Assembly (NCBI RefSeq): GCF_900099825.1
Contig: NZ_LT629693.1
Coordinates: 4,165,001-4,229,000, forward strand
Reading direction: 5' to 3'
Length of the DNA stretch: 64,000 nucleotides
DNA from: Bradyrhizobium ottawaense
GTDB taxonomy: Bacteria; Pseudomonadota; Alphaproteobacteria; Rhizobiales; Xanthobacteraceae
Shown here: piece after piece, positions 10,270 through 18,954 of the stretch
How the letters are laid out: each line of letters opens with the position of its first letter
Position numbering within the stretch: position 1 is the stretch's first letter
Notes under the pieces: generated by a model
What the model saw: the letters and a program-made list of their open reading frames with translations, nothing else
What the model was told of the DNA's origin: nothing
Databases searched by the model: none
Made by a program: the position numbers and the translations under genes

Positions 10270-10749
10270 ATGGGGCGTTATATCGACGAAATCCTGCAAC
10301 CCGGCGAGAAGGTGCTGTATTCCACCAATGCGCACTGGATGTTCTACCTGCCGGCCATCGCGGCGTGGGCCGTGGCCGTGGCCCTGCTGATTTTCTCCCG
10401 AACGGTAACCGCCGACGCGATGACGCTGGTTTGCCTCGCGCTGGCGGCGATCGCCGGGCTTGCGGCGCTGTACTGGACGGCAACCGCATGGTTCCATCGC
10501 TGGACCACCGAGACCGACGTCACCAATATGCGCGTTGTCCACAAGACCGGCTTCATCAAGCGCCGCACCTTCGAGATGAGCCTCGACAAGGTCGAGAGCG
10601 TCGACGTCAACCAGAGCATCCTCGGCCGCATCATGAACTACGGCGATGTGACGATCCTCGGCGTCGGCGAAGGCAAGGAAACCATTTCAACCATTGCGTC
10701 GCCGCTGGCGTTCCGCAATGCCATCACCGCACGACCGGTGGGCGCATAA
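10270..10749 (+). CDS. Bacterial PH-domain membrane protein (YdbS-like)
   Basis: The 159-residue protein has two transmembrane helices (about residues 25-45 and 52-70) followed by a bacterial PH-like domain: MRVVHKTGFIKRRTFEMSLDKVESVDVNQSILGRIMNYGDVTILG is the typical core. Such proteins sit in the inner membrane and their molecular role is unclear. It is divergent from lysC and ends two bases before the ubiG start, so both are probably co-transcribed. Confidence 0.85.
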   Translation: MGRYIDEILQPGEKVLYSTNAHWMFYLPAIAAWAVAVALLIFSRTVTADAMTLVCLALAAIAGLAALYWTATAWFHRWTTETDVTNMRVVHKTGFIKRRTFEMSLDKVESVDVNQSILGRIMNYGDVTILGVGEGKETISTIASPLAFRNAITARPVGA

Positions 10750-10751
10750 AC

Positions 10752-11522
10752 ATGGCCATCCAGCATAATCCTTCTGCAAATCCCTCGGGCGTATCGGGCA
10801 GCACGGTCGACCCCGCCGAAGTCGCGAAATTTTCAAAATTGTCCGACGAGTGGTGGGATCCCAAGGGCAAGATGGCCCCGCTGCACAAGATCAACCCGCT
10901 GCGGCTGACCTATATCCGCGACGCCGCCTGCCGCAAGTTCGAGCGCAACGTCAAAAGCCTGAATTGCCTCTCGGGGTTGCGCATCCTCGATATCGGCTGC
11001 GGCGCCGGCCTGTTGTGCGAGCCGTTTACACGGCTGGGCGCGCAGGTGATCGGCATCGATCCGTCGGCGACCAATATCGCCGCCGCCAAACTGCATGCCG
11101 ACAAGGGGCACCTGTCGATCGATTACCGCTGCACCACGGCCGAGGAGATGGACGTGCGCGAGCGCTTCGACATCGTGCTGGCGATGGAAGTGATCGAGCA
11201 TGTCACCGATGTCGGCGCGTTCCTCGCCCGCTGCACGGCGATGCTCAAGCCGGGCGGCTTGATGGTGGTCTCGACCCTGAACCGCAACTGGAAGAGCTTT
11301 GCGCTGGCGATCGTCGGCGCGGAATATGTGCTGCGCTGGCTGCCGCGCGGCACCCATCAATGGGACAAGTTCGTCACCCCCGACGAACTGGCGCAGCACC
11401 TCGCCAACAACAAGCTCACCATCACCGATCAGGCCGGCGTGGTCTACAACCCGCTCGCCGACAAATGGAGCGTCTCGTCCGACATGGACGTGAACTACAT
11501 GGTGGTGGCGGAGGGGATTTAA
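10752..11522 (+). CDS. ubiG: Ubiquinone biosynthesis O-methyltransferase
   Basis: UbiG performs the two O-methylation steps in ubiquinone synthesis. The 256-residue product has the family N-terminus (VDPAEVAKFSKLSDEWWDPKGKMAPLHKINPLRLTYI), the SAM loop ILDIGCGAGLLCEP near residue 78, and the VLAMEVIEHV motif near residue 147. A longer open frame upstream reads the PH-domain gene out of frame, so the ATG at 10752 is chosen because family similarity starts there. It lies two bases after the PH-domain gene. Confidence 0.95.
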   Translation: MAIQHNPSANPSGVSGSTVDPAEVAKFSKLSDEWWDPKGKMAPLHKINPLRLTYIRDAACRKFERNVKSLNCLSGLRILDIGCGAGLLCEPFTRLGAQVIGIDPSATNIAAAKLHADKGHLSIDYRCTTAEEMDVRERFDIVLAMEVIEHVTDVGAFLARCTAMLKPGGLMVVSTLNRNWKSFALAIVGAEYVLRWLPRGTHQWDKFVTPDELAQHLANNKLTITDQAGVVYNPLADKWSVSSDMDVNYMVVAEGI

Positions 11523-11652
11523 CGTTCCTGTCGTCCCTGCGCTCAAGGGACGGCGATGGCAAACCGCATCCCTGTCATGCGCAGGCCCCGTTGACCGCGT
11601 TAGCCGTGCCCGGCACGGTGCGTCACCTTACCTGCCGGTAACCTGTTCCCCC

Positions 11653-12552
11653 ATGTTCTCCATCGCCACGCTCTGGATTCCCTTCACCATCATCGCTGCC
11701 CTCGGGCAGGTGGCGCGCAATGCGATGCAGCGATCGCTGACGGTACCGCTCGGGACCTGGGGCGCGACCAATATCCGTTTCCTGTTCGGCTTTCCGTTCT
11801 CTGTGATTTTCTTCGTGGTCGTGGTGGCCGTGACCGGCGATCCCATTCCGTGGCCGACGGCGGCGTTCTGGCCGTGGCTGCTGCTCGGCGCGCTCTGCCA
11901 GATCGTCGCCACCGGCATGATGCTGCTGGCGATGAACGACCGCTCGTTCGTGGTGACGACGGCTTACTTGAAGACCGAGGCGATCCAGACCGCGATCTTC
12001 GGCTTCATCTTTCTCGGCGATCATCTGACCGTGCTGAAGGTGATCGCGATCCTGATCGCGACGGCAGGCGTGGTCATTGCGGCGCTGCGCCCGGGCGCCG
12101 AAAAGGGCTTTGCGGATATGAAGCCGACGCTGCTGGGCCTTGCCGCCGCCGCGGCGTTTGCGCTGTCGGCGGTCGGGTTTCGCGGTGCCGTGATCGTCGT
12201 GCCCGGCGTTACCTTCGTGACGGCGGCGTCCTATACGCTGGTGTTCGGCCTGTTCGTGCAGACGTTGGTGCTGACGATCTACCTGCTGGCGCGGGCGCCC
12301 GAGGTGCTGAAGAAGATTCTCCGGCTGTGGCGGCCCTCGATGTTCGCGGGCTTCATGGGCGCGTTCGCCTCGCAGTTCTGGTTCCTGGCATTTGCGCTGA
12401 CGGCAGCCGCCAATGTGCGCACGCTGGCGCTGGTCGAGGTGCTGTTCGCACAGGCCGTGGCGTATTATTCGTTCAAGCAGCCGCTGTCCGCGCGTGAACT
12501 GGCCGGCATCGTGCTGATCGTGGTCGGCGTGGCGCTGCTGGTTTCGGTGTAA
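11653..12552 (+). CDS. DMT-family (EamA-like) transporter
   Basis: The 299-residue protein has about ten hydrophobic helices in two five-helix repeats, the layout of the drug/metabolite transporter superfamily. The helix with FVVTTAYLKTEAIQTAIFGFIFLGDHLTVLKV and its second-repeat counterpart ALVEVLFAQAVAYYSFKQPLSARELAGIVL are typical EamA features. The substrate is unknown. Its TAA stop is immediately followed by the stop of a convergent half-size DMT gene with no spacer. Confidence 0.85.
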   Translation: MFSIATLWIPFTIIAALGQVARNAMQRSLTVPLGTWGATNIRFLFGFPFSVIFFVVVVAVTGDPIPWPTAAFWPWLLLGALCQIVATGMMLLAMNDRSFVVTTAYLKTEAIQTAIFGFIFLGDHLTVLKVIAILIATAGVVIAALRPGAEKGFADMKPTLLGLAAAAAFALSAVGFRGAVIVVPGVTFVTAASYTLVFGLFVQTLVLTIYLLARAPEVLKKILRLWRPSMFAGFMGAFASQFWFLAFALTAAANVRTLALVEVLFAQAVAYYSFKQPLSARELAGIVLIVVGVALLVSV

Positions 12553-12993
12553 TCAACGCCTGATGACGATGATGACGGCGCCGGCGGCGATCAGCGCGAT
12601 CCCGAGCCAGCCGCTCATCGACGGGCGCTCGCCGAGAAACACCACGCCGAACAGCGCCACCAGCACCACGCTCAGCTTGTCGATCGGCGCCACCAGCGTC
12701 GCCGGACCGAGTTTCAGCGCCCGAAAATAGCATAGCCACGACGCGCCGGTGCCGAGACCGGACAGCAGCAGGAAAATCCATGTCTTGGTCGAGATCGGAC
12801 CGGTCTGGCCGAGCTTGCCGGTGGCAAACAGGATCAAGGCCAGGCTGATCAGCACGATCACGGTGCGGATCAGCGTCGCGAGATCGGAATTGATGTCCTC
12901 GACGCCGATCTTGGCGAAGATCGCGGTCAGCGCCGCGAAGACGGCCGAGAGCACGGCCCAGGGCAGCCAGGAGGGGAAGGTGTCCGGGCTCAT
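12553..12993 (-). CDS. Half-size EamA-like transporter (single DMT repeat)
   Basis: The 146-residue product contains one EamA repeat with about five helices, ending GERPSMSGWLGIALIAAGAVIIVI. Single-repeat DMT proteins work as dimers in related families such as EmrE or ArnE-like flippases. The ATG at 12993 has AAGGA about seven bases upstream, so this is a true short gene rather than a truncated full-length one. It is convergent with the full-length DMT gene with zero spacer. The substrate is unknown. Confidence 0.85.
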   Translation of the reverse strand: MSPDTFPSWLPWAVLSAVFAALTAIFAKIGVEDINSDLATLIRTVIVLISLALILFATGKLGQTGPISTKTWIFLLLSGLGTGASWLCYFRALKLGPATLVAPIDKLSVVLVALFGVVFLGERPSMSGWLGIALIAAGAVIIVIRR

Positions 12994-13020
12994 GTAGGGG
13001 TCCTTCAAATGGATCAAGTC

Positions 13021-13131
13021 GTCATTGCCTGCAACAAACGCGAAGCGTTTGTGCAAGGGAGCGAAGCGACGAAGCAATCCATTCTTTCTTCTTGCGGCGC
13101 GATGGATTGCTTCGCTTCGCTCGCAATGACG
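13021..13131. repeat. Dispersed palindromic repeat (GTCATTGC / GCAATGAC)
   Basis: Inverted arms run from GTCATTGC and GCGAAGCG...GAAGCAATCC to GGATTGCTTCGCTTCGCTCG and GCAATGAC. A close relative lies at 63117-63188. It sits upstream of the half-size transporter and just past the stop of the DUF1178 gene and would fold into a long hairpin in RNA. Confidence 0.75.
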
Positions 13132-13140
13132 GCGGAAGCG

Positions 13141-13608
13141 TCAGTTCCGGTCGTCCGGCAGCACCGGCAGCGGCGAAACTTCGACGCCTTCGTCGATCAG
13201 CGAACGTGCTTCCTCGGGCGAGGCCTCGCCATAGATCGGGCGATGTTCGATATCGCCGTAATGCATCTTGCGCGCTTCGTTGGGAAAGCGCTCACCGACA
13301 TTGTCGGCGTTCTTGACGATATGGTCGCGCAATTCCTTGATCTTGGCGCGCAGCTCGAGCTCCTGCGCCATCAGCAGCGGTGTCGATCCCTGTGCGGTCG
13401 CGTCCGCCGTCGGCGCCTCGGGCACGGCGGCCTCGCGGCCCTTCTTGCTGACGATCTGCGGGGCCATGATAGCGCGTTCGACCTTGACCGAGCCGCAGGC
13501 CGGGCAGCTCACCAGCTTGCGCTTCTCCTGGCTCTCATACGCCGCAGAGCTTTGGAACCAGCTTTCGAAGCTATGGCCCTTCGCGCAGCGTAGGTTGTAC
13601 CGGATCAT
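13141..13608 (-). CDS. DUF1178 family zinc-ribbon-like protein
   Basis: The 155-residue protein belongs to DUF1178. It begins MIRYNLRCAKGHSFESWF and has a CPACGSVKVERAIMAPQI segment near residues 35-52, which looks like a small metal-binding ribbon with the earlier Cys. The C-terminal half is charged and ends HRPIYGEASPEEARSLIDEGV. Function is unknown. Its ATG overlaps the stop of the carbon-nitrogen hydrolase gene by four bases, so it is the last gene of a coupled grxC-hydrolase-DUF1178 operon. Confidence 0.88.
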   Translation of the reverse strand: MIRYNLRCAKGHSFESWFQSSAAYESQEKRKLVSCPACGSVKVERAIMAPQIVSKKGREAAVPEAPTADATAQGSTPLLMAQELELRAKIKELRDHIVKNADNVGERFPNEARKMHYGDIEHRPIYGEASPEEARSLIDEGVEVSPLPVLPDDRN

Positions 13609-14483
13609 GCCGAGCCCCGGACCAGGTGCAGATGCTCCGGGCCGGCCTTGGGATCGGCAATACCGAAGCGCCGTCCATGCTGCAGCGACGGCACGGTTTT
13701 CCGCGCGGTCTCGACTTTGGAGGGATCAATCTTGGCGAGGAATACGCCGGGTTCGACGCCGCCTTCGGCCAGAATCTCGCCCCAGGGTGCGATGATCAGC
13801 GAATGCCCGTAGGTCTCGCGCTTGTTCTCGTGCATGCCGGCCTGGGCTGCGGCGAACACGAAGCAGCCGTTCTCGATGGCGCGGGCGCGCAGCAGCGTGT
13901 GCCAATGCGCCTCGCCGGTCTTTTTGGTGAAGGCCGACGGTACCGCGAGGAACGACGCGCCGGTTTCGGCGAGCGCGCGATACAGCGCGGGAAAGCGCAC
14001 ATCGTAGCAGATCGTGAGACCGATGCGGCCCCACGGCAGGTCCGAGATCACGGCGGTCTCGCCCGGCTGGTAATTGGCGGATTCGCGATAGCTCTCGCCG
14101 CCGGGCAGATCGATGTCGAACATGTGGATCTTGTCGTAGCAGGCGAGCACGTTGCCGTCAGGCCCGATCAGGAACGAGCGGTTGACCGCCTTCTCCGGCG
14201 AAAAGCGCAGCGCCAGCGAGCCGATATGGAGATGGATCTTCAGTTCCGCCGCCAGCGCGCAATAGGCCTTCAGCGACAGGTCGTCTTCCTCGGCGGCGAG
14301 ATGCTCGAACAGCGCCTTGCGGTTCAGTTGCATCATGTTGCTCACCTCGGGGGTGAGCACATAATCGGCGCCCTGGGCGGCCGCCTCACGGATCAGTCGG
14401 GTGCCTTGCTCCAGGCTCGGCTCGGGCAACAGCCCGGTGCGCATCTGCACCATGGCCGCGGTAAAGCTCTGGTCAGCGCTCAT
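13605..14483 (-). CDS. Carbon-nitrogen hydrolase (Nit1-like deaminated-glutathione amidase candidate)
   Basis: The 292-residue protein is a nitrilase-superfamily amidase with the catalytic Glu in LTPEVSNMM (near residue 46), Lys in LACYDKIHMFDID (near 117) and Cys in GLTICYDVRFPALYR (near 153). This pattern and its neighbours suit the Nit1/NitFhit-like branch that hydrolyses deaminated glutathione, but the substrate is inferred. The ATG at 14483 overlaps the stop of the glutaredoxin gene, and its own stop overlaps the DUF1178 start. Linkage to a glutaredoxin supports a thiol-metabolism role. Confidence 0.88.
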   Translation of the reverse strand: MSADQSFTAAMVQMRTGLLPEPSLEQGTRLIREAAAQGADYVLTPEVSNMMQLNRKALFEHLAAEEDDLSLKAYCALAAELKIHLHIGSLALRFSPEKAVNRSFLIGPDGNVLACYDKIHMFDIDLPGGESYRESANYQPGETAVISDLPWGRIGLTICYDVRFPALYRALAETGASFLAVPSAFTKKTGEAHWHTLLRARAIENGCFVFAAAQAGMHENKRETYGHSLIIAPWGEILAEGGVEPGVFLAKIDPSKVETARKTVPSLQHGRRFGIADPKAGPEHLHLVRGSA

Positions 14484-14755
14484 GATGAGGCCTTTTCTCC
14501 CGCCAGCATGGCGTCTAGCTTGCCTGCGCGGTCCAGCGCATAGAGCTCGTCGCAACCGCCGACATGGGTTGCACCGATGAAGATCTGCGGAAAGGTCGAG
14601 CCGTCGCCGGCGCGATCATACATCTGATCGCGATGCGCGGGGTCGCTGGCGACGCTCAATTCGGTGAACGCGGCATTCTTGCGCGTCAGCAGCGATTTGG
14701 CGGCGGTGCAATAGCCGCAGCCCGGACGGGTGTAGATTTCAACGGCAGCGGTCAT
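14480..14755 (-). CDS. grxC: Glutaredoxin 3
   Basis: The 91-residue protein has the dithiol active site CGYC at residues 12-15 (YTRPGCGYCTAAK), a cis-Pro in TFPQIFIGATHVGG near residue 55, and the glutathione-binding GGCDELYALDRAGKLD tail. It reduces disulphides with glutathione in the cytosol. The start at 14755 gives the standard GrxC length; the longer frame upstream is only read-through. It is the first gene of a four-base-overlap operon and follows comF by about 40 bases. Confidence 0.95.
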   Translation of the reverse strand: MTAAVEIYTRPGCGYCTAAKSLLTRKNAAFTELSVASDPAHRDQMYDRAGDGSTFPQIFIGATHVGGCDELYALDRAGKLDAMLAGEKASS

Positions 14756-14798
14756 GGTGCGCTCTGGTTCGCAAGACTTTGAACTACAAGACTTTGAA

Positions 14799-15608
14799 TT
14801 ATATGGGAGCCCGGTGGGTGTCCACAACCCGCGCGAATACCAGCACGTCGACCTGCGCGGCCTTGGCGCGCAATAGGGCACGGGCGCAGGCATCCGTGGT
14901 GGCGCCAGAGGTCAGGACGTCGTCGACCAGGACGACGCGGCGTCCGGCGATATCGGCGCTGCGCTCGGGCGCGACCTTGAAGGCGCCCTGCACGTTGCTG
15001 GCGCGCTGCGGCCGCGACAGCCCGATCTGCTGCTCGGTCGCGCGGACCCGCCGCAGCGCCTCGGTGGCCAGTTTCACGCCGGTTTGGCGCGAAATCACCC
15101 GTGCCAGTGCGCCGGACTGGTTGTAGCGGCGGCTCCAGCCGCGGCGCCAATGCAGGGGAACCGGCACCAGCACGTCGGCCTCGGCGAGCAGTTCGTGGCC
15201 GGCGCGGGCCATCCAGCGGCCCATGGCGGGCGCCAGATCGGTGCGGTCCTGGTATTTCAGGGCATGGATCAGCGTGCGTGCGACGTCGTCGTAGCGCACG
15301 GCGGCGCGGGCTCTGTGGTAGGCTGGCGGATTGGCGATCGCCTCCATCGACAGCAATTCCGGCCCGGGATCGTAGATGAAGGGAATGCCGAGCCGCGGAC
15401 AGAACGGCGGCGCGACGAACGACAGTTTGGCCCAGCATTCCGCACAGACGCCTTCGCCGTCGACCGGCTCGCGGCAGGAGACGCACAGCGTCGGCAGCGC
15501 AATGTCGAGCGCGAGCCGCGGAATATGCGCGAACGCGCCGCGGCACGCATTGAGCGCGCCGCGCAGATGGCCGGCGATGGAGTGTGGTGGTGATGCCTCG
15601 GCGTCCAT
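14799..15608 (-). CDS. comF: ComF family phosphoribosyltransferase-like protein
   Basis: The 269-residue protein has an N-terminal CVSCREPVDGEGVCAECW zinc finger (near residues 42-59) and a C-terminal PRPP-binding motif VVLVDDVLTSGATTDAC (near 223-239), the ComF layout. ComF is associated with DNA uptake in competent bacteria, but in alphaproteobacteria the role is not established. It lies upstream of grxC on the same strand with a short gap, so read-through is likely. Confidence 0.9.
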   Translation of the reverse strand: MDAEASPPHSIAGHLRGALNACRGAFAHIPRLALDIALPTLCVSCREPVDGEGVCAECWAKLSFVAPPFCPRLGIPFIYDPGPELLSMEAIANPPAYHRARAAVRYDDVARTLIHALKYQDRTDLAPAMGRWMARAGHELLAEADVLVPVPLHWRRGWSRRYNQSGALARVISRQTGVKLATEALRRVRATEQQIGLSRPQRASNVQGAFKVAPERSADIAGRRVVLVDDVLTSGATTDACARALLRAKAAQVDVLVFARVVDTHRAPI

Positions 15609-15663
15609 GGTGCGAGGCTAGCGCCGTCCGGCGTCAGGCTCAAGCCGATCCCGCGGCCGCCTC

Positions 15664-15969
15664 TCAGGGAAACACCGGCCGGAAGAATGATCGTTCATAC
15701 CGGATGAAGCAGCGGGTTTGCTTCGCAAAGTCGATCGCTTTCTGAACGTCCGGATCTCCGGCGCTGTCCTTCCGGTATTGTTCGTAGGCTGCAAGGCTCG
15801 GGAAGCTGAACATCGCGAGAGCAATGTCGCTCGCGCCTTCGGACGGCAGGAAGTAGCCGTGATGGATGCCGCCGAATCTCGGCACCAGTTCGATCCACAT
15901 CCTGCCATAGGCCTCGAATTCGGCGAGCTTACCCAGAGGGACTTCGTATCGCAGGTAACAAGTGATCAT
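15664..15969 (-). CDS. NIPSNAP family protein
   Basis: The 101-residue protein is a small ferredoxin-like-fold NIPSNAP domain: MITCYLRYEVPLGKLAEFEAYGRMWIELVPRFGG, then GYFLPSEGASDIALAMFSFPSLAAYEQYRKD. Such proteins are dimeric alpha/beta-barrel proteins of unclear activity. The ATG at 15969 is chosen because the family match starts there; the longer frame upstream overlaps the divergent methyltransferase gene. Confidence 0.88.
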   Translation of the reverse strand: MITCYLRYEVPLGKLAEFEAYGRMWIELVPRFGGIHHGYFLPSEGASDIALAMFSFPSLAAYEQYRKDSAGDPDVQKAIDFAKQTRCFIRYERSFFRPVFP

Positions 15970-16124
15970 CGTCCGATGCTCCGTCGCGCCGCGAACCGCG
16001 CGCGCATTGATAGCTTGGCTGGGAGGCGCGGTCATGCCGAATTTCGTTCGATTCAGTCCGGATTGGCGAAGCCGCGCGCATCGTGAGGGATTGAGATGGA
16101 CTGCTGACCGTCGTACCAACCGGC

Positions 16125-16967
16125 ATGGCTTCAGACCCGAACACTGCGCCCCATCTGTTCGACCGCGCCTTGCTGCGGGCGCGGATGGATCGTGCGCGGC
16201 GGGCCGGGCCGGTGGCGTTCCTGCTCGATCGTGTCGTGGAAGACATGGCGGACCGGCTGCAGGCGGTGACGCGCGGGTTTTCCGACGTGGCGGAAATTGG
16301 GTCACCCGGTGAATTGCTGCCATGGCCGCTCGCAGATCGCTTTGCGTCGATCACCCGCGTCGATCTCGATGAATCCGAAACCCTGCCGCTCGAGCCGGAA
16401 TCGCTCGATCTCGCACTCTCCGCGCTCGCGCTTCAGTTCGTCAACGATCTGCCCGGCGTGCTGACGCAGATCCGCCGCGCGCTGAGGCCGGACGGGCTGT
16501 TGCTGGCGGCGATGGTCGGCGGCGATACGCTGACCGAACTCCGACAGTCCTTTGCCGCGGCGGAAGCCGAGTGCGAAGGCGGCGTCTCGCCGCGGGTCGC
16601 GCCGTTTGCCGATCTGCGCGACATCGGCGGCCTGCTGCAGCGCGCTGGCCTGGCGCTGCCGGTCACCGACGTCGACCGCGTCGTGGTGCGCTACGACAGC
16701 GCGTTCGCGCTGATGGCCGATTTGCGCCGGATGGGTGCGACCAACATTCTGATCGAACGGCGGCGGATACCGACCCGCCGCGCCACCATGCTGCGGATGG
16801 CGCAGATCTACGCCGAGCGTTTCGCCGACCCCGACGGGCGCATCCGCGCCACCTTCGACATCATCTGGCTCTCGGGCTGGGCGCCGCATGACAGCCAGCC
16901 CAAACCGCTGCGGCCGGGCTCGGCGAAATCGAGTCTCGAAGCGGCGGTGAAGCGGGCGCCGAAGTAA
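16125..16967 (+). CDS. Class I methyltransferase, BioC / NDUFAF5-like
   Basis: The 280-residue protein resembles the alphaproteobacterial homologue of NDUFAF5, a BioC-related methyltransferase fold. It starts LFDRALLRARMDRA, carries VAEIGSPGELLPWPL and VDLDESETLPLEPESLDLALSALALQFVNDLPGVLTQIRRALRPDGLLLAAMVGG, and ends with the typical TFDIIWLSGWAPHDSQPKPLRPGSA signature. The SAM loop is degenerate compared with GxGxG. In mitochondria the homologue hydroxylates a complex I arginine; the bacterial role is inferred only. It lies near comF, a linkage I recall from related genomes. Confidence 0.85.
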   Translation: MASDPNTAPHLFDRALLRARMDRARRAGPVAFLLDRVVEDMADRLQAVTRGFSDVAEIGSPGELLPWPLADRFASITRVDLDESETLPLEPESLDLALSALALQFVNDLPGVLTQIRRALRPDGLLLAAMVGGDTLTELRQSFAAAEAECEGGVSPRVAPFADLRDIGGLLQRAGLALPVTDVDRVVVRYDSAFALMADLRRMGATNILIERRRIPTRRATMLRMAQIYAERFADPDGRIRATFDIIWLSGWAPHDSQPKPLRPGSAKSSLEAAVKRAPK

Positions 16968-16971
16968 AGTC

Positions 16972-17084
16972 GTCATTGCCGGGCAACAGCGCGAAGCGCG
17001 TCTTCGCGCTAGGTGACCCGGCAATCCATCTCGCTTCGCAAGATTCTTTTCAGATGGATGCCCGGATCAAGTCCGGGCATGACG
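16972..17084. repeat. Dispersed palindromic repeat (GTCATTGCCGGG type)
   Basis: The element starts GTCATTGCCGGG, has internal GCGAAGCGC hairpin arms, GACCCGGCAATCCATC and a mirrored GATGGATGCCCGGATCAAG, and ends GTCCGGGCATGACG. The copy at 62731-62820 is very similar. It lies between the convergent methyltransferase and mutT genes, where it could act as a bidirectional transcript end. Confidence 0.75.
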
Positions 17085-17105
17085 GCAGTGGGCGCGGTTG
17101 CCGCC

Positions 17106-17516
17106 TCACATCAACAAATCGATCAAATGCGGGATCAGCGGAATGTCCGCAGGCGGCATCGGGTAATCGCGCAGTTTGTTGGCGCGGACCCACGCCAGTT
17201 GCTGGCCCTCGCGGGCGGTCACGATGCCTTCCCAGCGCCGGCAAATATAGAGCGGCATCAGCAGATGGAAGGTTTCATAGGCGTGGCTGGCGAAGGTCAG
17301 CGGCGCCAGACAGGGCTCGGCGACATCGATCCCGATCTCCTCGCGCAGTTCGCGGATCAGGGCCTGCTCCGGCCGTTCGCCGGGATCGAGCTTGCCGCCG
17401 GGGAATTCCCACAGCCCGGCCAGCGCCTTGCCTTGCGGGCGTTGCGCGATCAGCACGCGCTTGTCGGCGTCGACCAGGGCACAGGCGACCACGAGGGTAA
17501 GTTTGATCTCAGCCAT
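17106..17516 (-). CDS. mutT: Nudix hydrolase, MutT-type 8-oxo-dGTP diphosphatase
   Basis: The 136-residue protein has the Nudix box GGKLDPGERPEQALIRELREEIGI near residues 40-63, complete with REXXEE. The segment VDADKRVLIAQRPQGKALAGLWEFPGGK is typical of MutT, which removes 8-oxo-dGTP from the nucleotide pool. It follows argJ by 27 bases on the same strand, an arrangement common in alphaproteobacteria. Motifs are intact. Confidence 0.92.
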   Translation of the reverse strand: MAEIKLTLVVACALVDADKRVLIAQRPQGKALAGLWEFPGGKLDPGERPEQALIRELREEIGIDVAEPCLAPLTFASHAYETFHLLMPLYICRRWEGIVTAREGQQLAWVRANKLRDYPMPPADIPLIPHLIDLLM

Positions 17517-17543
17517 GCGCGGTCGCTTCGGGCTGCGAGCTAT

Positions 17544-18785
17544 TCACGACCGGTAATCGCCGTTGATCGCGACATATTCCTTGGTGAGGTCGCAGGTCAG
17601 TACGCGGTCGCGGCCCTTGCCTAATCCAAGCGAAACCTTGATCTGGATCTTCGGGTTCTTCATCACCTCGGATACTTCCGCCTCGTTGTAGGACGGATCG
17701 CGCGCGCCGCTCTTGGCGACGCGGATGCCGTTGAACGAGATCGAGAGCTTGTCGCGGTTGGCAGGCTCGCCGGCCTTGCCGACCGCCATCACCACTCGGC
17801 CCCAATTGGCGTCCTCGCCGGCGATCGCGGTCTTGACCAGCGGCGAGTTGGCGATCGACATGGCGATCTTGCGCGCCGACGACTTGGTGGTGGCGCCCTC
17901 GACAATGATCTCGACCAGCTTGCGGGCGCCTTCGCCGTCACGCGCCACCTGCTCGGCGAGATCCGCCAGCACTTCGCGAAACGCTTTTGCAAATGCCTTC
18001 AGCCTGGGATCGCTGGCGCGGGTGATCTTTGGTGCGCCATGGGCAGCGGCAGCACCGGTGGCGAAAGCGAGCAGGGTGTCGGAGGTCGAAGTGTCGCTGT
18101 CGATGGTGACGGCGTTGAAGGTGTCCTCGACGCCGCTCTTGAGCAGCGATTGCAGCACGGCGGATGACAGCGGCGCATCGGTGAACACGAATGACAGCAT
18201 CGTTGCCATGTCGGGCGCGATCATGCCGGCGCCCTTGGCCATGCCGTTGATGGTGACCTTGGCCTTGCCAAGCTTCACCGTCGCGGTCGCGACCTTCGGA
18301 AAGGTATCGGTGGTCATGATCGCCTTCGCGGCGCCCATCCAGTCGTCTGGCGTGGCACTGTCGGCCAGCGTCGCCAGCACGCCGTCGAACTTGGTGGCGT
18401 CGAGCGGTTCGCCGATCACGCCGGTGGAGGCCAGGAAGATTTCATTGGCGCTGCAGCCGACCGCTTTTGAGGCGATCGAGGCCGTCAGCGCCGTCGACTG
18501 CCGGCCGGTCTTGCCGGTGAAGGCGTTGGCATTGCCGGAATTCACCACCAGCGCGCGCGCCTTGCCGGGACCGAGCTTGGCGCGGCACCATTCGACCGGC
18601 GCGGACGGGCATTTCGACCTGGTGAAGACGCCGGCGACGGCGGTGCCCTTGTCCATGACGGCCAGTAGCACGTCGGTGCGCCCCTTGTAGCGGATGCCGG
18701 CCGCCGCGGTGGCAAGCCTGACGCCCGCAATCGCGGGCATGTCGGGGACATCGGTCGGGGCGAGGGGAGAGACAGCGGTGGACAT
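17544..18785 (-). CDS. argJ: Bifunctional glutamate N-acetyltransferase / amino-acid acetyltransferase
   Basis: ArgJ moves acetyl from N-acetylornithine to glutamate, closing the cyclic arginine pathway, and can also use acetyl-CoA. The 413-residue precursor self-cleaves at the [14 protein letters not shown] site near residue 190, where the Thr becomes the N-terminal nucleophile. Other family marks are [24 protein letters not shown] and [12 protein letters not shown]. The ATG at 18785 has GAAGG at about eight bases; the longer frame has no family support. Downstream is mutT. Confidence 0.95.
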   Translation of the reverse strand: MSTAVSPLAPTDVPDMPAIAGVRLATAAAGIRYKGRTDVLLAVMDKGTAVAGVFTRSKCPSAPVEWCRAKLGPGKARALVVNSGNANAFTGKTGRQSTALTASIASKAVGCSANEIFLASTGVIGEPLDATKFDGVLATLADSATPDDWMGAAKAIMTTDTFPKVATATVKLGKAKVTINGMAKGAGMIAPDMATMLSFVFTDAPLSSAVLQSLLKSGVEDTFNAVTIDSDTSTSDTLLAFATGAAAAHGAPKITRASDPRLKAFAKAFREVLADLAEQVARDGEGARKLVEIIVEGATTKSSARKIAMSIANSPLVKTAIAGEDANWGRVVMAVGKAGEPANRDKLSISFNGIRVAKSGARDPSYNEAEVSEVMKNPKIQIKVSLGLGKGRDRVLTCDLTKEYVAINGDYRS

Positions 18786-18883
18786 GCGAGCACCTTCTTC
18801 GACCGGTTCGACAATCGGCAGATCCGGATTCATGCCGGCCTTCCACGTCCCCGGGGCCGGTCGACGGCATCCCCAGACGTAGA

Positions 18884-18909
18884 ATGGCCGGGCACTTCGG
18901 CCCGGCCAT
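18884..18909. repeat. Perfect hairpin between argJ and the parvulin gene
   Basis: ATGGCCGGGC and GCCCGGCCAT form a 10-bp perfect stem with a 6-base loop. It lies between the parvulin stop and the argJ start. No T-run follows on the minus strand, so it resembles a dispersed hairpin more than a standard terminator. Confidence 0.6.
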
Positions 18910-18954
18910 GACGATGGTAAATACTATTGGTCTCGAAGAAGTGACAGCGAATTT

